Shown here piece after piece: positions 33,501 to 44,799 of a stretch of 64,000 bases of DNA; the stretch's first letter is position 1, and each line of letters opens with the position of its first letter. The notes under the pieces were generated by a model. That model was not told the DNA's origin and ran no database searches. It saw only the letters and a list, made by a program, of their open reading frames with translations. Made by a program: the position numbers and the translations under genes. This DNA comes from Crocodylus rhombifer (Eukaryota; Chordata; Crocodylia; Crocodylidae), in NCBI GenBank assembly GCA_038503035.1, contig JAVSML010024003.1, positions 1 to 64,000 of the forward strand, given 5' to 3'.

Positions 33501-33957
33501 TGACCTTCTGGAGGCCTCCTCCCAAGCCTGGCGCAAATCCAGGGTCGGAGGAGCCGCCTAGGACACAGCTCCGGCAGGGCTCAGCCTCCGCTGTCCCTTG
33601 CGCCTGCGCCCGAGGAGCTGGCGCCGCTCCCCTGCGCGTCTCCTGGCCCCGGGGCATCGTGCAAAACGATCCGCCCGGACGCCAGCCCCGGCGCGTGCAG
33701 GCAGAGCGGTCACCTCCACGCGCAGGCCCCTGCGTTTGCCTCCGGGCGCCCCGGGGGCCAGGCCCATCCGGCACCGCTGTTCCCCGTATTACCTCGTGCC
33801 CCCGCCCCGTAGTCCTGCTCGGACCCCGTGGCCTGTTTGGCGTCATGGATTCCCATCCGCCCTTCGCGCCCGGGCACGGACTACGTCACCGCCCCCCACC
33901 TCGCCCCGGGCCCCAGATCGCAGCCTTGGTCCCGTGTGATCTCATGCCCTAGCTCCG

Positions 33958-34202
33958 TATGACGTCGCGGATCCCCATATTACCCTAGGCCCCGGCCCCA
34001 CATGACATCATGGTTCCCCATATGACCTCATGGCCCAGCCCCATATGACATCACAGACCTGCATATTACCTTAGGCCCCAGGTCCATATGTCATCCCAAT
34101 TCCTCATATTGCTCCATACCTTAGCCCTGTATGACATCACAGATCCCTGTATGACATCACAGATGCCCATGCAACCTCATGCCCCAGCCCAATATGACAT
34201 CA
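33958..34202 (+). repeat. 43-bp-period minisatellite carrying CRE-like octamers
   Basis: CRE-like octamers recur in register, all on the + strand: TGACGTCG at 33,960; TGACATCA at 34,003, 34,046, 34,132, 34,152 and 34,195; a decayed TGTCATCC at 34,089. A half-unit variant TGACCTCA lies at 34,023. Spacings are 43, 43, 43, 43, 20 and 43. Between them recur CCATATTACC and CCCCAGCCC-type segments. Confidence 0.8.
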
Positions 34203-34250
34203 CAGTTCCCCACATTACTCCATACCCCCACCCCCAACTCACGTGCCGGA

Positions 34251-34258
34251 TGACGTCA
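34251..34258 (+). promoter_or_regulatory. Perfect CRE (TGACGTCA)
   Basis: Full palindromic CREB/ATF site about 50 bp upstream of the ZNF143-type element and about 145 bp upstream of the putative exon-1 donor, a typical core-promoter position. Confidence 0.65.
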
Positions 34259-34302
34259 CCGCCCCCGCCCCACGCAGCCCTGCCAAGCCCCGCCCCCGGA
34301 GG

Positions 34303-34321
34303 ACTACAAGTCCCGGCATGC
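34303..34321 (+). promoter_or_regulatory. ZNF143/THAP11-type SBS element
   Basis: ACTACAAGTCCCGGCATGC matches the promoter motif ACTACAAnTCCCAGnnTGC at nearly all fixed positions. This motif is found almost only close to transcription starts of CpG-island genes. Confidence 0.7.
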
Positions 34322-34329
34322 CGCGCGCC

Positions 34330-34396
34330 GCCGCCCCTGCAGGGCTTCCGTGGGCTGGGCCCGGGGCGCGGGCGGCGGCGGAGCGGGCGCGGGCAG
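34330..34396 (+). other. Putative non-coding first exon ending in a strong splice donor
   Basis: GGGCAG|GTGAGC at 34,396/34,397 is a near-consensus donor in the island core. The 5' edge is arbitrary (placed just past the SBS element). No ATG-started frame of note occurs before the donor, so the exon is probably 5'UTR. Confidence 0.45.
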
Positions 34397-34440
34397 GTGA
34401 GCGGGTCCCGTGCGTGTGTCGCGCTGCTGCTGCGCGGGTT

Positions 34441-34905
34441 TTGTGCGGGGCTGGGCTGAAAATCGCGACTTGCCCCATTTTCCTACGGGGGGGCTGGGAC
34501 AGCCCCTCCGTGTCTCGGGTGCGCGGCGCCCCCCCCCACCCCCGCGTGCTTTAAGACCCGAGTCCGAGGGGCTGGACTGAAAATCGCGACTTTTCCCCAT
34601 TTTCAACCGTGGGGAGCTGGGCCCTGGCGGGGGGCAGCCCCTGGGGGCCTGGGTGGCAGGGCTGGCATTGCCCCCCAGCTTCCAGGGGGTTTGAGACCCC
34701 AGTCCTAGGGGCTGCTCTGAAAATCCCAACTTGCCTCCCATTTTCATCCGTGAGGCAGCCCCGCTGCCCGTCTGGCTGTGCGGCATTGCGCCCTCCCGTC
34801 CTCCCCCCTCCCTGCGGCTCTTAAGGTATTTGAAGCCACAAGTCCCAGGGGCAGGTCTGAAAATTGCGCCTCGCCCCCCATTTTCATACGGGCTCGCTGT
34901 GTCCC
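34441..34905 (+). repeat. Four-copy tandem repeat (121-140 bp units) in the putative first intron
   Basis: A core of CTGAAAAT ... CCATTTTC preceded by AGTCC(n)AGGGGC recurs with TGAAAAT at 34,457, 34,578, 34,718 and 34,858 (spacing 121, 140, 140). Within each core GAAAAT and ATTTTC form an inverted repeat. Spacers between cores are GC-rich and diverged. Confidence 0.8.
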
Positions 34906-35734
34906 TGGGCTACGCGCAGCGTTCAGCCCTGACCTGCCCAGCGCAGTGGCCCATGGCAAGCGCCTTCCCTGCCTTTGGGGTCTCCCCAGACTTCGCGGGG
35001 GAGCCGAAACACCACGGCCTTTCCTCGCCACCCGCTCCGCACCCCTCGTCTGCTTGCCGCTCTCCTCCAGACTGCCTACCTCCATCTGTCCGGGTGCCGC
35101 TGCATCGGGTGGGGGTGTGCCGATGAGCTCTGCGAGTGGTGCTTGGTCATTATAGGGACCTGAAAAGAGTCATTTTTATTTAAATGGGGAATTTCCAGGA
35201 TCAGCGACAGTCCCGTCTTGCACAGGGGCTGTGCGAGGTGCTCCCCTGCGGCCCCTTCCACGTCCCCCCCCCCCCCAACCAGTTGTTGCACCCATGGACA
35301 CTTGCAATTGTTGCACTGTGGTCAGTTGTTGCACTGATGGATACTTTCGAAATGAAATATTTCCCCTCTCTTGATCCCTCCCCAATATCCAATTGTGGAT
35401 TTGCTGTGTTGTAAAGAGAACCCGTCTTTATTTTTATTCTAAAAAAACCCGAGAAGGTCCCATCCAAACACGGACGAGGGAGCGATCAGCTTTTGTCCGT
35501 GAAGTGACGAGTTTTCTTCGATGAGGCAAAGAGAAACCGCCTAAAATCTGAGAGCCGATGCCTCTTAAATCAGGAGTTCTTCGTCTTCGAGAAATAGGTG
35601 CGTCCTTGACTCGTCGCCGGTGGCTCTTGCCTGGCTCGGAGGGAGGCACAAGGCCGAGCTGCACGTGCTTCGGTTAAGTGATAAGGATGCGTTGCTTCGT
35701 GGAGTTAGCAGGTTGCCCGGTGCTGGCCTAGTTA

Positions 35735-35895
35735 TCTCGGTTTTACAAAGGGGGAAATCCTTCGAGATTTTTAAAGCCGGGCTCAACAAAGTCTTGGCTG
35801 GGATGATGGAGTCAGGGCTGGTCCTGCTCTGAGCGGGGGTTGGACTAGATGTGACCCCCTGAGGTCCCGTCAACCCTCATTTTCTACAAGTCTGT
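35735..35895 (+). repeat. CR1 LINE 3' end
   Basis: 'GGGCTCAACAAAGTCTTGGC', 'GGTTGGACTAGATGTGACCC' and CCTGAGGTCCCGTC give the CR1 3' terminal box. Short and non-coding. Confidence 0.8.
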
Positions 35896-38275
35896 AGGAG
35901 CTGTAGTTGGTAGTGGTTGAGCTCTGACCCAGGGCTGGCACCTTTGCCCCCAGATGAATCAGGGCTACATATCTTTTCCTGGGGAAATTACTTCTGATGC
36001 TCTCAAATATTCACTCCGCTCATTTGCAAGTAGCGGTCACAGCACGAGGTGCTCTAGCTTTGCGTTTCTTGTTTCATTTTTATCTTTATTTCTTTTATTC
36101 ACTCTTCCCTCACCCTAGGGATTGTCCAGCTGGGGAAGTTCGGCTAGTTTTGCCACTGTGGGGTGGACTGGTATAACCACTCGGGCACGCTTTGACGGCA
36201 GTGCGAGAACCCATCGGAGCTTGCAGCCAAATGATTCTGCGTGTGGACGCTTGTACAGCATAGGAATACCTGTGTGTGGTTAATTAGGAACAGCTGTTAT
36301 GCTTTTAAGCAGGCAAATTTCACGTAATCCAGATTTAATTATAAAGTGGGGAAAAAGCCTAAAGAGGATTTTTTTTGGTGTGGTTCACACTTCTCCCGAG
36401 AGGACCCATGTTAAATGTAGAAAAGTACTCTAATGCCAGGCTGTTTCTATTGTGAAATAATGTTGGCATAATTATCTTGGTTTAAATTCATACCTTGGAT
36501 TATACCCAAAAAGCCTGTGGGTAAAGAAGACCTTAACATGACTTTTCTCACAAGATTGAAAGCATGTAATTTGTCTGCTGTGGGCTAACATGGCTTCAAG
36601 TGGGTAAGCCTGAATTTTATTGGAGTTTAACGGGAGGCTCACATGTTAGGAAAGATGTACCTTTTTTGGCCTTCATGGTACACTTCATTTATGTGCAAGG
36701 TGGAACAGATTGGTGCCCTGGGAGGGGAGGGGAGTAACACAACTGTAGATCGGGATTGCGGGGGGAGGCATCAACACAGACAGGCAAAATGTGATTGCAT
36801 TTTTGTTTTTGTGCTGATGGCTTGGAAATCTGTGCTTACACAGCCTTCTCCTTCCTTCAGGCAGTGGTAAATGTGATTTCCAGTTGAATTTGCTCATCTT
36901 GAGAGCTGCATTGGTTGCATTTAAACACGTTGCATTTGTTGAGCTCGTGCTCGATTGCTTTAGCTGCATATGTAGGCATTACATGTATTAAAAATGGCAA
37001 ATGCTGCCATTTCCAGTTGCCCATTTCAGCAGTGTTGCAGTTGCTTTTCAGGTAAGTTGGTCCAAGCGGGGCTCAGGTATGAGACTGTCTCGATGACGCT
37101 TGGAGAAGACCTGCGCGGTGGTGGAAGTTATTCGTACGTTAGTCTGCTGTTCTGACATAAATGGACGCTCAGCCGAGCGACGTGCACGTGCAAGCACACG
37201 GAGGATGCGCTCAGCCATGTCTTTGGAGCAAAGCAATAGTAATGGACTGGGTTGGAATGGGCGGAAGTGCTGTAAATTAGATAGGAAACTGAATGTGGCT
37301 GAGGGGAAAAGTTAAGCTCTTGGCGGCCTATTAATTGGACTGAAGTTGATGGGAGAAGGTGGTTAATTAGGAGGCTCTCTGTATTTTGTGGGAGCGGGGC
37401 CCTCATTGCTCTCTGACAAACAGGATGACAGAATCCATGGCTAGTGGGTGGGCTTGGAAACCAGCGTGCTGTATGGGTGCAGCGCTTGCTTGGCTTTGTG
37501 TAGAGAAAAAAGCCCTTTCAGAGGTCTATTTTTATCAGTTAATTAGTGGCGCTTGCTGATTTGTCATTGCTGGGCGATGACTATTTCCAGTTCTTTCCTG
37601 CACGGTGGGGTTAGTCCAGCACTGAACGTGCAAACCAGCCGTTGCACCTTTGTGACTGCTAGCGGCTGATGCGGGGGCACACGCTGGAAGGAGCAGAGGA
37701 ACGCCTGTACTAGAAACAAAGTCAGCTCTCGGAGTCCTTTTTGCCTTCTCAGATGAGGTTTCTGTGGCCTCTGGTTACCAAAATGTGAGTCTGTAAAACT
37801 ATGTAGATGCAAAAGCGTGCAGGTCTTTCACTCGGAGGATCTCACTGACTTTCGCTAAGCGGCAGAATTAGGAAGGAGAAATCTCCTAACGTGTGTCAGG
37901 GAGCTGGTGCAAGGCTCGTGGGCTCCTCCAGTGATTGCCGAGCCCCTTGTCAAAGCAGAGAGGGCAAGTCCGCCAGCGCCGTCCTCCAGCTCTGCCCAAG
38001 TCAGGAGCTGCTCTTCTCGTCTCACTGGTAAGTAGCTTTAAACAATTAGCAGGCCATCCGAGGATACTGCTCTGCGCAGATTTTTCTGTTGCCTTCTCTG
38101 TTGACCATCCTTGGATCTGGGGGGTGCGCAGACCCCGAGGTGATGGGCACCTTTCAAACCCAGCTGCATCCTGGGTGACGGTGTTGTTTGAATGCCTTCG
38201 TGCTATTTCCAAACCGCAGTAGAGGACGGCTCGTCTCCTAGCATGGTACCAGGCCGATGAACACGCATCGTCTCT
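35896..38275. other. Presumed intronic sequence, no recognised element
   Basis: AT-rich and unique-looking; no exon-like ORF was found. It is called intronic only because of the upstream donor at 34,396. Confidence 0.4.
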
Positions 38276-38385
38276 TGAAGAAGGGTGTTTGTGCCTGAAA
38301 GCTTGCAAAGAGCAATTTTTCCGACTGCTTAGCTGGTCTAATAAAAGAGATCGCATGCACCCAAAGAACCTCATCGGCCCATGCT
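38276..38385 (+). mobile_element. PLE 3' tail
   Basis: Full-length tail: TTGAAGAAGGGTGTTTGTGC, CTGAAAGCTTGCAAAGAGC, AGCTGGTCTAATAAAAGAGA, then ACCCAAAGAACCTCATCGG. Confidence 0.75.
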
Positions 38386-38756
38386 TCATCCCTTAATTGG
38401 ATGGTAAATGAATGAAGCATCCCTTCCAAAGGGATGACCTGTCTAAACGAGTATTTTCTCTTGCTCCCAGTGGTTGCATAGCGTGTTATTACTTGGTTAA
38501 CCCCGTTGGCTGCCTGCAGGGCTGCGGGTGAGGGGGAAAGGGCTGGAATATGGCTTGTTCACTTGATTCTTTTGTGTTTTGTGCCTTTGGCATGCTAATT
38601 TCCAAACACAATGGAGAACCGCTTACCTAACAGCTGCGAGCCAAGTCGGAAGTGGAGATGGGCTAGCGGGTATCTATGCAGTGACCAGGCCTTTTGAATA
38701 TCAGGGGGCAAAGCAACACATGGCAACGAGAGCCTGGTCCTCAATCGCACTCTCCC

Positions 38757-38870
38757 AGGTATTTGTACCCGAAAGCTTGCAAAGAAGAGTGTTTCCAACT
38801 ATTTGAGTTGGTCTAATAAAAGATATTGGATTTGCCCAAAGAACCTCATCTGCCTCTGTCCTTCGATGGA
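38757..38870 (+). mobile_element. PLE 3' tail
   Basis: TATTTGTACCCGAAAGCTTG, then AGTTGGTCTAATAAAAGATA, CCCAAAGAACCTCATCTGCC. It is in direct orientation to the copy about 480 bp upstream. Confidence 0.75.
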
Positions 38871-39087
38871 TGTGGCTCCAGCTTACACTCTCCTAGTGTT
38901 TCAGTCTGGGATCCCAGGAATCCTATTTTAGGGAAGGTCGGGATTTTTATTTTTTTTGCAAGGGGGAGGGGGAAATGTGGGGAAAAATGTCTATGTGATG
39001 GAAAAGCTGAAGTCAGTTTTCAAGTTGGGCACTTCAGTCTAGTTCAGGTGCCCAAGTCACTTTTGCAAATGGGACTCTAACTCGCAA

Positions 39088-39187
39088 TTCACTTTGTATT
39101 TGCAAATTTTACCCATGACGTCTGTTGGATTTTTTTTTTCACTTTGTATTTGCAAATTTTACCCACGATGTCCATAGGACTTTTTAT
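39088..39187. repeat. 50-bp tandem duplication
   Basis: Two copies of a unit beginning TTCACTTTGTATTTGCAAAT, with starts exactly 50 bp apart. The copies differ at a few positions, including ATGACGTC versus ACGATGTC. Confidence 0.85.
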
Positions 39188-40447
39188 TTTGTCGTACCAT
39201 TTTTACATTGGCAAAAGTGCCGATGGAGGTGTCATTTATATCCCCCAGGAAGTGCCGGTGCTGGTCTGAAGTGGCGTCCCTTGTTTTCCAAAGGCACGTA
39301 AGCTGTGCCGGTAAAGAAGCCTTTTGCTGGTACCCGTGCGAGGAGGATCTGCTGAACCGCCGAAGCTTTTCTGGCATTGAGCTGGCCTCGGTGCGGTTAC
39401 TTAGGAACACGCGTGGTGGAGAAGAACGTCAGCCTAGGGAAGCGATTGATCTTCCCTGAACTTTTTGGAGAACTTTTAAGTGTCTCAAAGCTCTTCTGCT
39501 AACGCGATTCGACCGAAAGTGTGGGTGGTGCCAGAGTGTCTTAATTGCCACCCATAAATGTCACCGGTGATACCAGAACTGATTTATCTGGCAGTAGCTA
39601 TGCTTCATTTTCAGCTGGGACCTATAACAGGATGATAATTGCTGAAATAAACTTAATAGGCCAACTGGCTCAGGCAAACAGAGTTGGTCTCTGCTGTCAC
39701 GGCTGTTAGTGTAGCCATCTCCTGCGAACACGGTTTAATTAAGTGTTGGATAGGAAAGGGCCTGTTACCCATTTGGGTTCACTTCTGTGTACAGGATGTT
39801 TGCACAGTGCCGAGAGAGAGGACACAGACCTGAACGTGGAAACAAAACGTGTGTGTGAACAGGTCTGCTTGCTAAGTGATGCCGTATGTCTTGAATTGCT
39901 GATGTCTCACGTGTATCTGGCTGTGAACTCGGATTTAAAAGCCTGCTGCTAACCTGGGGTGCCACCCTTTTCTCACCGGTGATACGCCAGGCCCCTGGTT
40001 CGGTAGCCGGCCTGGACCAGGTTGGAGCGTGGTAGGATGCGTTGTAAAAAGAAAAGTGGTGATGCGTGGCCTTGTGCATGCGGGCCAGCTATGCCGCTGT
40101 GAAACTGGGACGGCTGACATGCTCCAACATGATTTCTAAATTCTTCTGTGGTTCACGCGCGCTTTTGATGCGGACCATCGGACTTTGTGTGGACTTGCCA
40201 AATGAGCAACGTGCACTGCTCTCTTGGCGGCTCTGCCTTGCAGCAGTTTTGAAACGTGGCTGGGGCTTCAGGCTACGGGTTTTCTATTTGCTTTCTCTGC
40301 TTTGGGCTGATGTAGCAAGAAAGGCCAGTCCAGGCATGGCTAGTCCTTTTTCAGGAAGTTCGTGACTTAAAAACACAGTGCAGCGCATGTGGTCAGAAAC
40401 GGTGGAGCTTGCACGGGTTCTGCAGTTCTGTTGTTGGGTTTCATCTG

Positions 40448-40537
40448 TATGAGATGTTATCTTGTATTAGACCAACAAGATTTTTGCAAAAAAATTGTCT
40501 TTAATTGCTAGGTTTTGGGCACAAACACCCTTCATGT
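40448..40537 (-). mobile_element. PLE 3' tail, diverged
   Basis: Reverse-complement tail: TATCTTGTATTAGACCAACA, then TTTTTGCAAA, then GGGCACAAACACCCTTCATG. Confidence 0.65.
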
Positions 40538-40571
40538 ATATGAACTTGAATCTCCAATCTTATTACTGCAA

Positions 40572-40608
40572 AACTTCATATATATATTCATATATATATG
40601 TATATGAA
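40572..40608. repeat. TA-rich dinucleotide tract
   Basis: CATATATATATTCATATATA and following TATG units. Confidence 0.8.
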
Positions 40609-43419
40609 TTGCAGCCTGTTATGTCCCCTGTGCTCTGGGTCAGTAAGCCTGCAGTCTGTGCCAGGCTGTGTTGCTTGCCGTGTTGTTTGATGTTCCTCGG
40701 GTCATTTCTCCCCGTGCCTCGGTTTCCCCGCCCAGGCGGTGTCAGCTCTTCATAACCTAGGTCTTACCATTTGTGTCCCGGGTGTGATGATTATTCGAGG
40801 CGCTGTGTGATCTCCACGAGGCCTTTAGGTACCTGTTCGCATCCTGACAGTAAAACAAACGTGCATCCTAGTGAAAGGGATGCTGACTCTTTGAGTGACT
40901 AATATTTTAATTTAAATTCCTCTGAAGCATGTTTAGCTCTAAAATATTTCTTTCTGTTTTCTAGTATTGGTATTGGGTTGAGGTTTCATGTTTGATTTCT
41001 CAGCTTCCCTTGCATCTTTCTTTTTGTGTCATGACACGTTTTCCTTTTATTGTCTCTGTCTCTGAAGTGGGAGGTATTTTGAATGCTATCTGTACTCTGA
41101 TATAAATGTGTTTTATGATTATGCTTTTATTCATAGTGATGTTATGCAAAGTGAGGGGTTGAGTTTTTTCTGGTGCTGTCTTACTGCATTTCAGACCGAA
41201 AAGAGAAACCTCCCCCCTCCTTAAGATTTCCCACAATTTTTTTAAAGTTGAAATATATCTAGAGAGAAGAAAGCTTCTGCCATAAGCACTGGTTGCGTTA
41301 GCATTTCAGACTGGTAAACTCATGGATCAGCTTTTCTTTTTGAAGGATTTATTTCGATGCGAGAGCATTAGTCTCTTGGGAGGGGGAAAATAAAGCTTTT
41401 TAAACTCAGTTTGCTGTCCAGCCTGGCAAACTCTCTGAATGTCTCCCCGCTGGGTTGACCGGCAGTGCCTCGTGTTGAACCTTTAGACAGGACACCTTGG
41501 TGCCAACAGCCTGGCAAAATAGAGGTGGAAATTTGGGAGGCAGCAGTTCTGCGCTGTCGGTTTGAGGGAGGGAAAAGGATGGTTGTTGAACACGTCGAAG
41601 TAATGATTCAGCGGCAAAGAATCCCAAGTGGTCACATTGATTTATTTTAATTGCATGGAAAAATAATCCTGATGCAAGCTCGTGCTGGAGCTGGAGCTGC
41701 AGATGGACTTCCAGCAAAAACTCAATTAGCGACAGGAATTGACGATCATTCGGTTTGCTTGATACTTGCCCATAATTCACCTTTGTGGAAATTCTTAAAA
41801 AGTAGGTGTGTTTCGTAGCTCGAGGCGATTCTTTTGCTGGTTGGTGAATCGGGGCTGTTGAATCCGGCAGGACAGGAAGAAAAGGAACCTTTCTGTGGAC
41901 GTGGTACCAAACCCCTTTGAGATATTGGGCAGCGGATGGTTCCCAGACCGGTAGCAGGAGAGGACTCCGCTAAGGAGGGAACGGAAATAGTGAGTATCTC
42001 GATTTCTTGGCTGTGGCTTTCTTAACAGGATAGGCCTTACTTCCCTGGTCTCATGTCTGGTGTTTGTAGTCTGTATTTGCACTTCGCTTGCCGACCATTT
42101 GTTAAAGGGATTGAGTTGGAGGTTAAAAAAAAAACACAGCCCGGGTGGCGGCAGCGGATAGCGCCGAGGCTGGAAACTTTATTCCTGTTTTGCTGCTACA
42201 CTTGTGTAGTGCGCGGATGTGATTTTGGACACCGCTGTTCCTGGGTTTCTTGTGCGACTTGGGAAAGCTAACCGGGTGCTAGGTTTGATTGCGTTTCTGC
42301 AGGACTGTTCTCCAGCCCCACTGATTTCGTGGCTGCACGCTGCCCGGGGGCGTGTTTGATTTTAAGATCGGATAGACATGAAATGTCTCTTGATGGCTGC
42401 TAATCTCAGGTATGTCCTTGATCACCGAGGCGCACCTCCGGCTCGGGTAGTTGATTTGTGGCATGGCACATTTAATCCTAGTTTCTATAGCAGCAGCCTC
42501 TTTAACAAGCGGGTGGAGTTCACCGTTCATATTTTATGGCTCTTGCGTGTGGTGTGGCTTGCTTTTTTTAATACAGAAGTTACATCTCAAACAATGTTTG
42601 TGATGTATGTATTGACCAGAGTTAGATACTACTGACTTTTGGTAATTGGTGAGCAATCACCTGTTGTGTGGGGATGGTACGTAGTCCTGGGAAGTCTGCA
42701 TGGCGTGCAGGTGAGTAAACAGCTCCGGTTTCCCTATGTCTGTGTGGCGGGGCAGGACTAGTAGGACTACGTCAGTGCATTTAGCTGAATGACTTTCTGC
42801 AGATCACGTGCCTCTCCAAAGGGTTGGGGTTTTTTTTTTTTGCTTTTGCTTGCCCCTTTCTCTTTTTAAAGTTCTTCCATTTTTATCATAAGATTGTAAA
42901 GGACACTGCAGAAACTTGCTGGATTGAGTATTGTAGAAAACAGCCCCCACTTCATATTGGCGTGAAATATTTGCCACGCGACTTCTGCAACCCTCACTTC
43001 AGCTCTGATTTTAAACGGCAGCAGGAAGCATTTCCACATGTCAGATCAAGGGGATCTGATGGGTGAAGTATGCCTTTTGCATATTTAAAACTTGTAGCCT
43101 CCGTGCTATGCTGTGTCCTGTCAAAAGCCTGGTGCTGTTCCTGATCTCGCGCTGTGCGCCTGCCCACGGTGTCTCGGTCAGTGCATCTCTTCATGTGGGA
43201 CAAGCCCGTTAGTTGGATCTTTTGAATATGGGGAACAATTTTGAGATGGCTAAGAATATTAGCAATGAAATGCTAGGTTAAATGGGGCTTTGGGCTGATG
43301 CCGTTCGGACATGAATGGAGCTGGCGGTCGCTGCAGGGAAAACATGGCTGCAGGTGTCCACTGCTACCTACATTTTGAAGGTGCTTGTCTATCAGCCTGA
43401 AAAAAAAATGCCTCTTTTC

Positions 43420-43640
43420 CTAGTTTCTTTGGGTAAATGTGATATCTTTTATTGGGCCAGCTAAACAACTGGTTCTTTGCAAGCTTTCAGGCACCCTTCT
43501 CCAGGCCTAGGGAGCGTCTGCTGGTGGTTTGTGCTCTCCTGGGTGGAATAAAAGCCACGACGCGAAATGCAGGTCTGTGAAAATGCAGATGCATGGCCGG
43601 GAGGATGAAAGGTGCTGGCCGGCATGTGGATACAGGGGAA
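43420..43640 (-). mobile_element. PLE 3' tail plus part of its 3'UTR
   Basis: The reverse tail (TTGGGTAAATGTGATATCTT, GCAAGCTTTCAGGCACCCTT) continues into GTGCTCTCCTGGGTGGAATA and GAAATGCAGGTCTGTGAAAA. The same order occurs downstream of the endonuclease remnant at 53.5 kb. Confidence 0.7.
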
Positions 43641-43828
43641 TAATAATAAATAACTCTTTAAAAAAAAAAGACAGATCTAGGCTCTGAAACCAGTAGGTTT
43701 TCCATGCGTGTCTCTTGTTCCTGATAACGCGGAGGAGTGAATTACGGATCTGCTGGGGCGGCTCGGCTGGTTGCACGAGACCGGCGTGAGGGAGGGTTCA
43801 TTCTTTGCGCTCTTCCTCGTGACTCGGG

Positions 43829-43976
43829 GTTAATTGCTACAGGTAGGATCCTTACTGCTTTTGCTTTATTTGTGGGTTGTTTTTTGTTTTTATTTAAATA
43901 AGGCTAATCACTAGAGGTAGGATGCTTAATACTTTTGCTTTATATGTTGGGGTTTTTTTTGTTTCTTTTTTAAATA
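43829..43976. repeat. 74-bp tandem duplication
   Basis: AGGTAGGATCCTTACTGCTT and AGGTAGGATGCTTAATACTT occur 74 bp apart. Both are followed by TTGCTTTAT, a G/T-rich run and TTTAAATA. Confidence 0.8.
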
Positions 43977-44799
43977 GCTTGTCTCCCCTCCAGGAGCTTG
44001 AAGAGGGAGGTGCCTCCTCTTCCCGAGCTCTTCTGGGGGCAGCTCCCAGGGCAGCAGCCTGACTCTTGCCCAGGTCCCACATCTCACCCTGCCTTTCGCA
44101 TTTCTTTTGGCTGACTCGGCTCAACCTGCCTCTGACACCATCAAGGGGCTGATGTGCGTGAGGAGCCGCTGTGGTGCCAGTCAGCATTTTGCCCGGCTGT
44201 ATTAATTTCTCCTTTTTAATGAGCCTTGGCTCACCTATATATTGTTGCATAGCAGGTGTCTGGTTCATGCATTGCTCCCCAGCAGCTTCAGAGCTCATCT
44301 GAGAGTTTTGAGCTCTGTTATATTTTTCTCTTACCTTCACTTAAGTTGTCTCTGACCTTCAGTTTTTGTGCTGAGCTACTATACCGGTCTGCTATCCCCA
44401 TAACTGATTCAAACCCCTTCATTTTGATACTTGGCATGCAGGGCTCCCGAAGATCCTTTTATTTATTTATTTAGTTATTTATGAAGAAAGGTGCATTGCT
44501 TTTGGTCTCCCAACAAGAGGAGAGGTTAGACCTGCTGCTGCTTTTCTGCTTTCTGCATGTGCTTTCTTTCTGCCACTGTCTCTGGTGGGCTGAATCTGTT
44601 GTTCACGTTTTGCACTTAATAGACAGGCGCTATCTGACTTGAGTTTCCTGCTCTTCTGTATAGGAGCATATAGCACAGCCCCTAATGTGTAATAATCAAG
44701 TCATGATCTTCTACACCTTTATTTGCAGTAGCGGAAAGCATCAGGGAGGTGCCTTACACATGGCTTTGAAAGCATCTTCATATGCATCGTCATATTAAC

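Larger units (their letters stand above)
33500..34960 (+). promoter_or_regulatory. CpG-island promoter of an unidentified gene (PHACTR4 or MED18 candidate)
   Basis: CpG-dense sequence stands out from AT-richer flanks. Its core (about 34,245-34,400) has a perfect CRE, a ZNF143/THAP11-type element, GC boxes (CCCCGCCCCC) and a strong splice donor on the + strand. In mammals SESN2 is followed by MED18 and PHACTR4 in the same orientation, so a 5' non-coding exon of one of these is expected here; a large first intron would suit PHACTR4. No downstream coding exon of either is in the window, so the gene name is left empty. Confidence 0.65.

Noticed and set aside
33960..34202. CRISPR-like array because of regular spacing
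   Set aside because: The 43-bp units are a diverged minisatellite in a vertebrate promoter; repeats and spacers are not distinct, and no cas genes exist.
14361..34245. Possible endogenous retrovirus
   Set aside because: No paired LTRs, primer-binding site or gag/pol/env-like frame; the RT-like residues at about 31.6 kb belong to a CR1 LINE.
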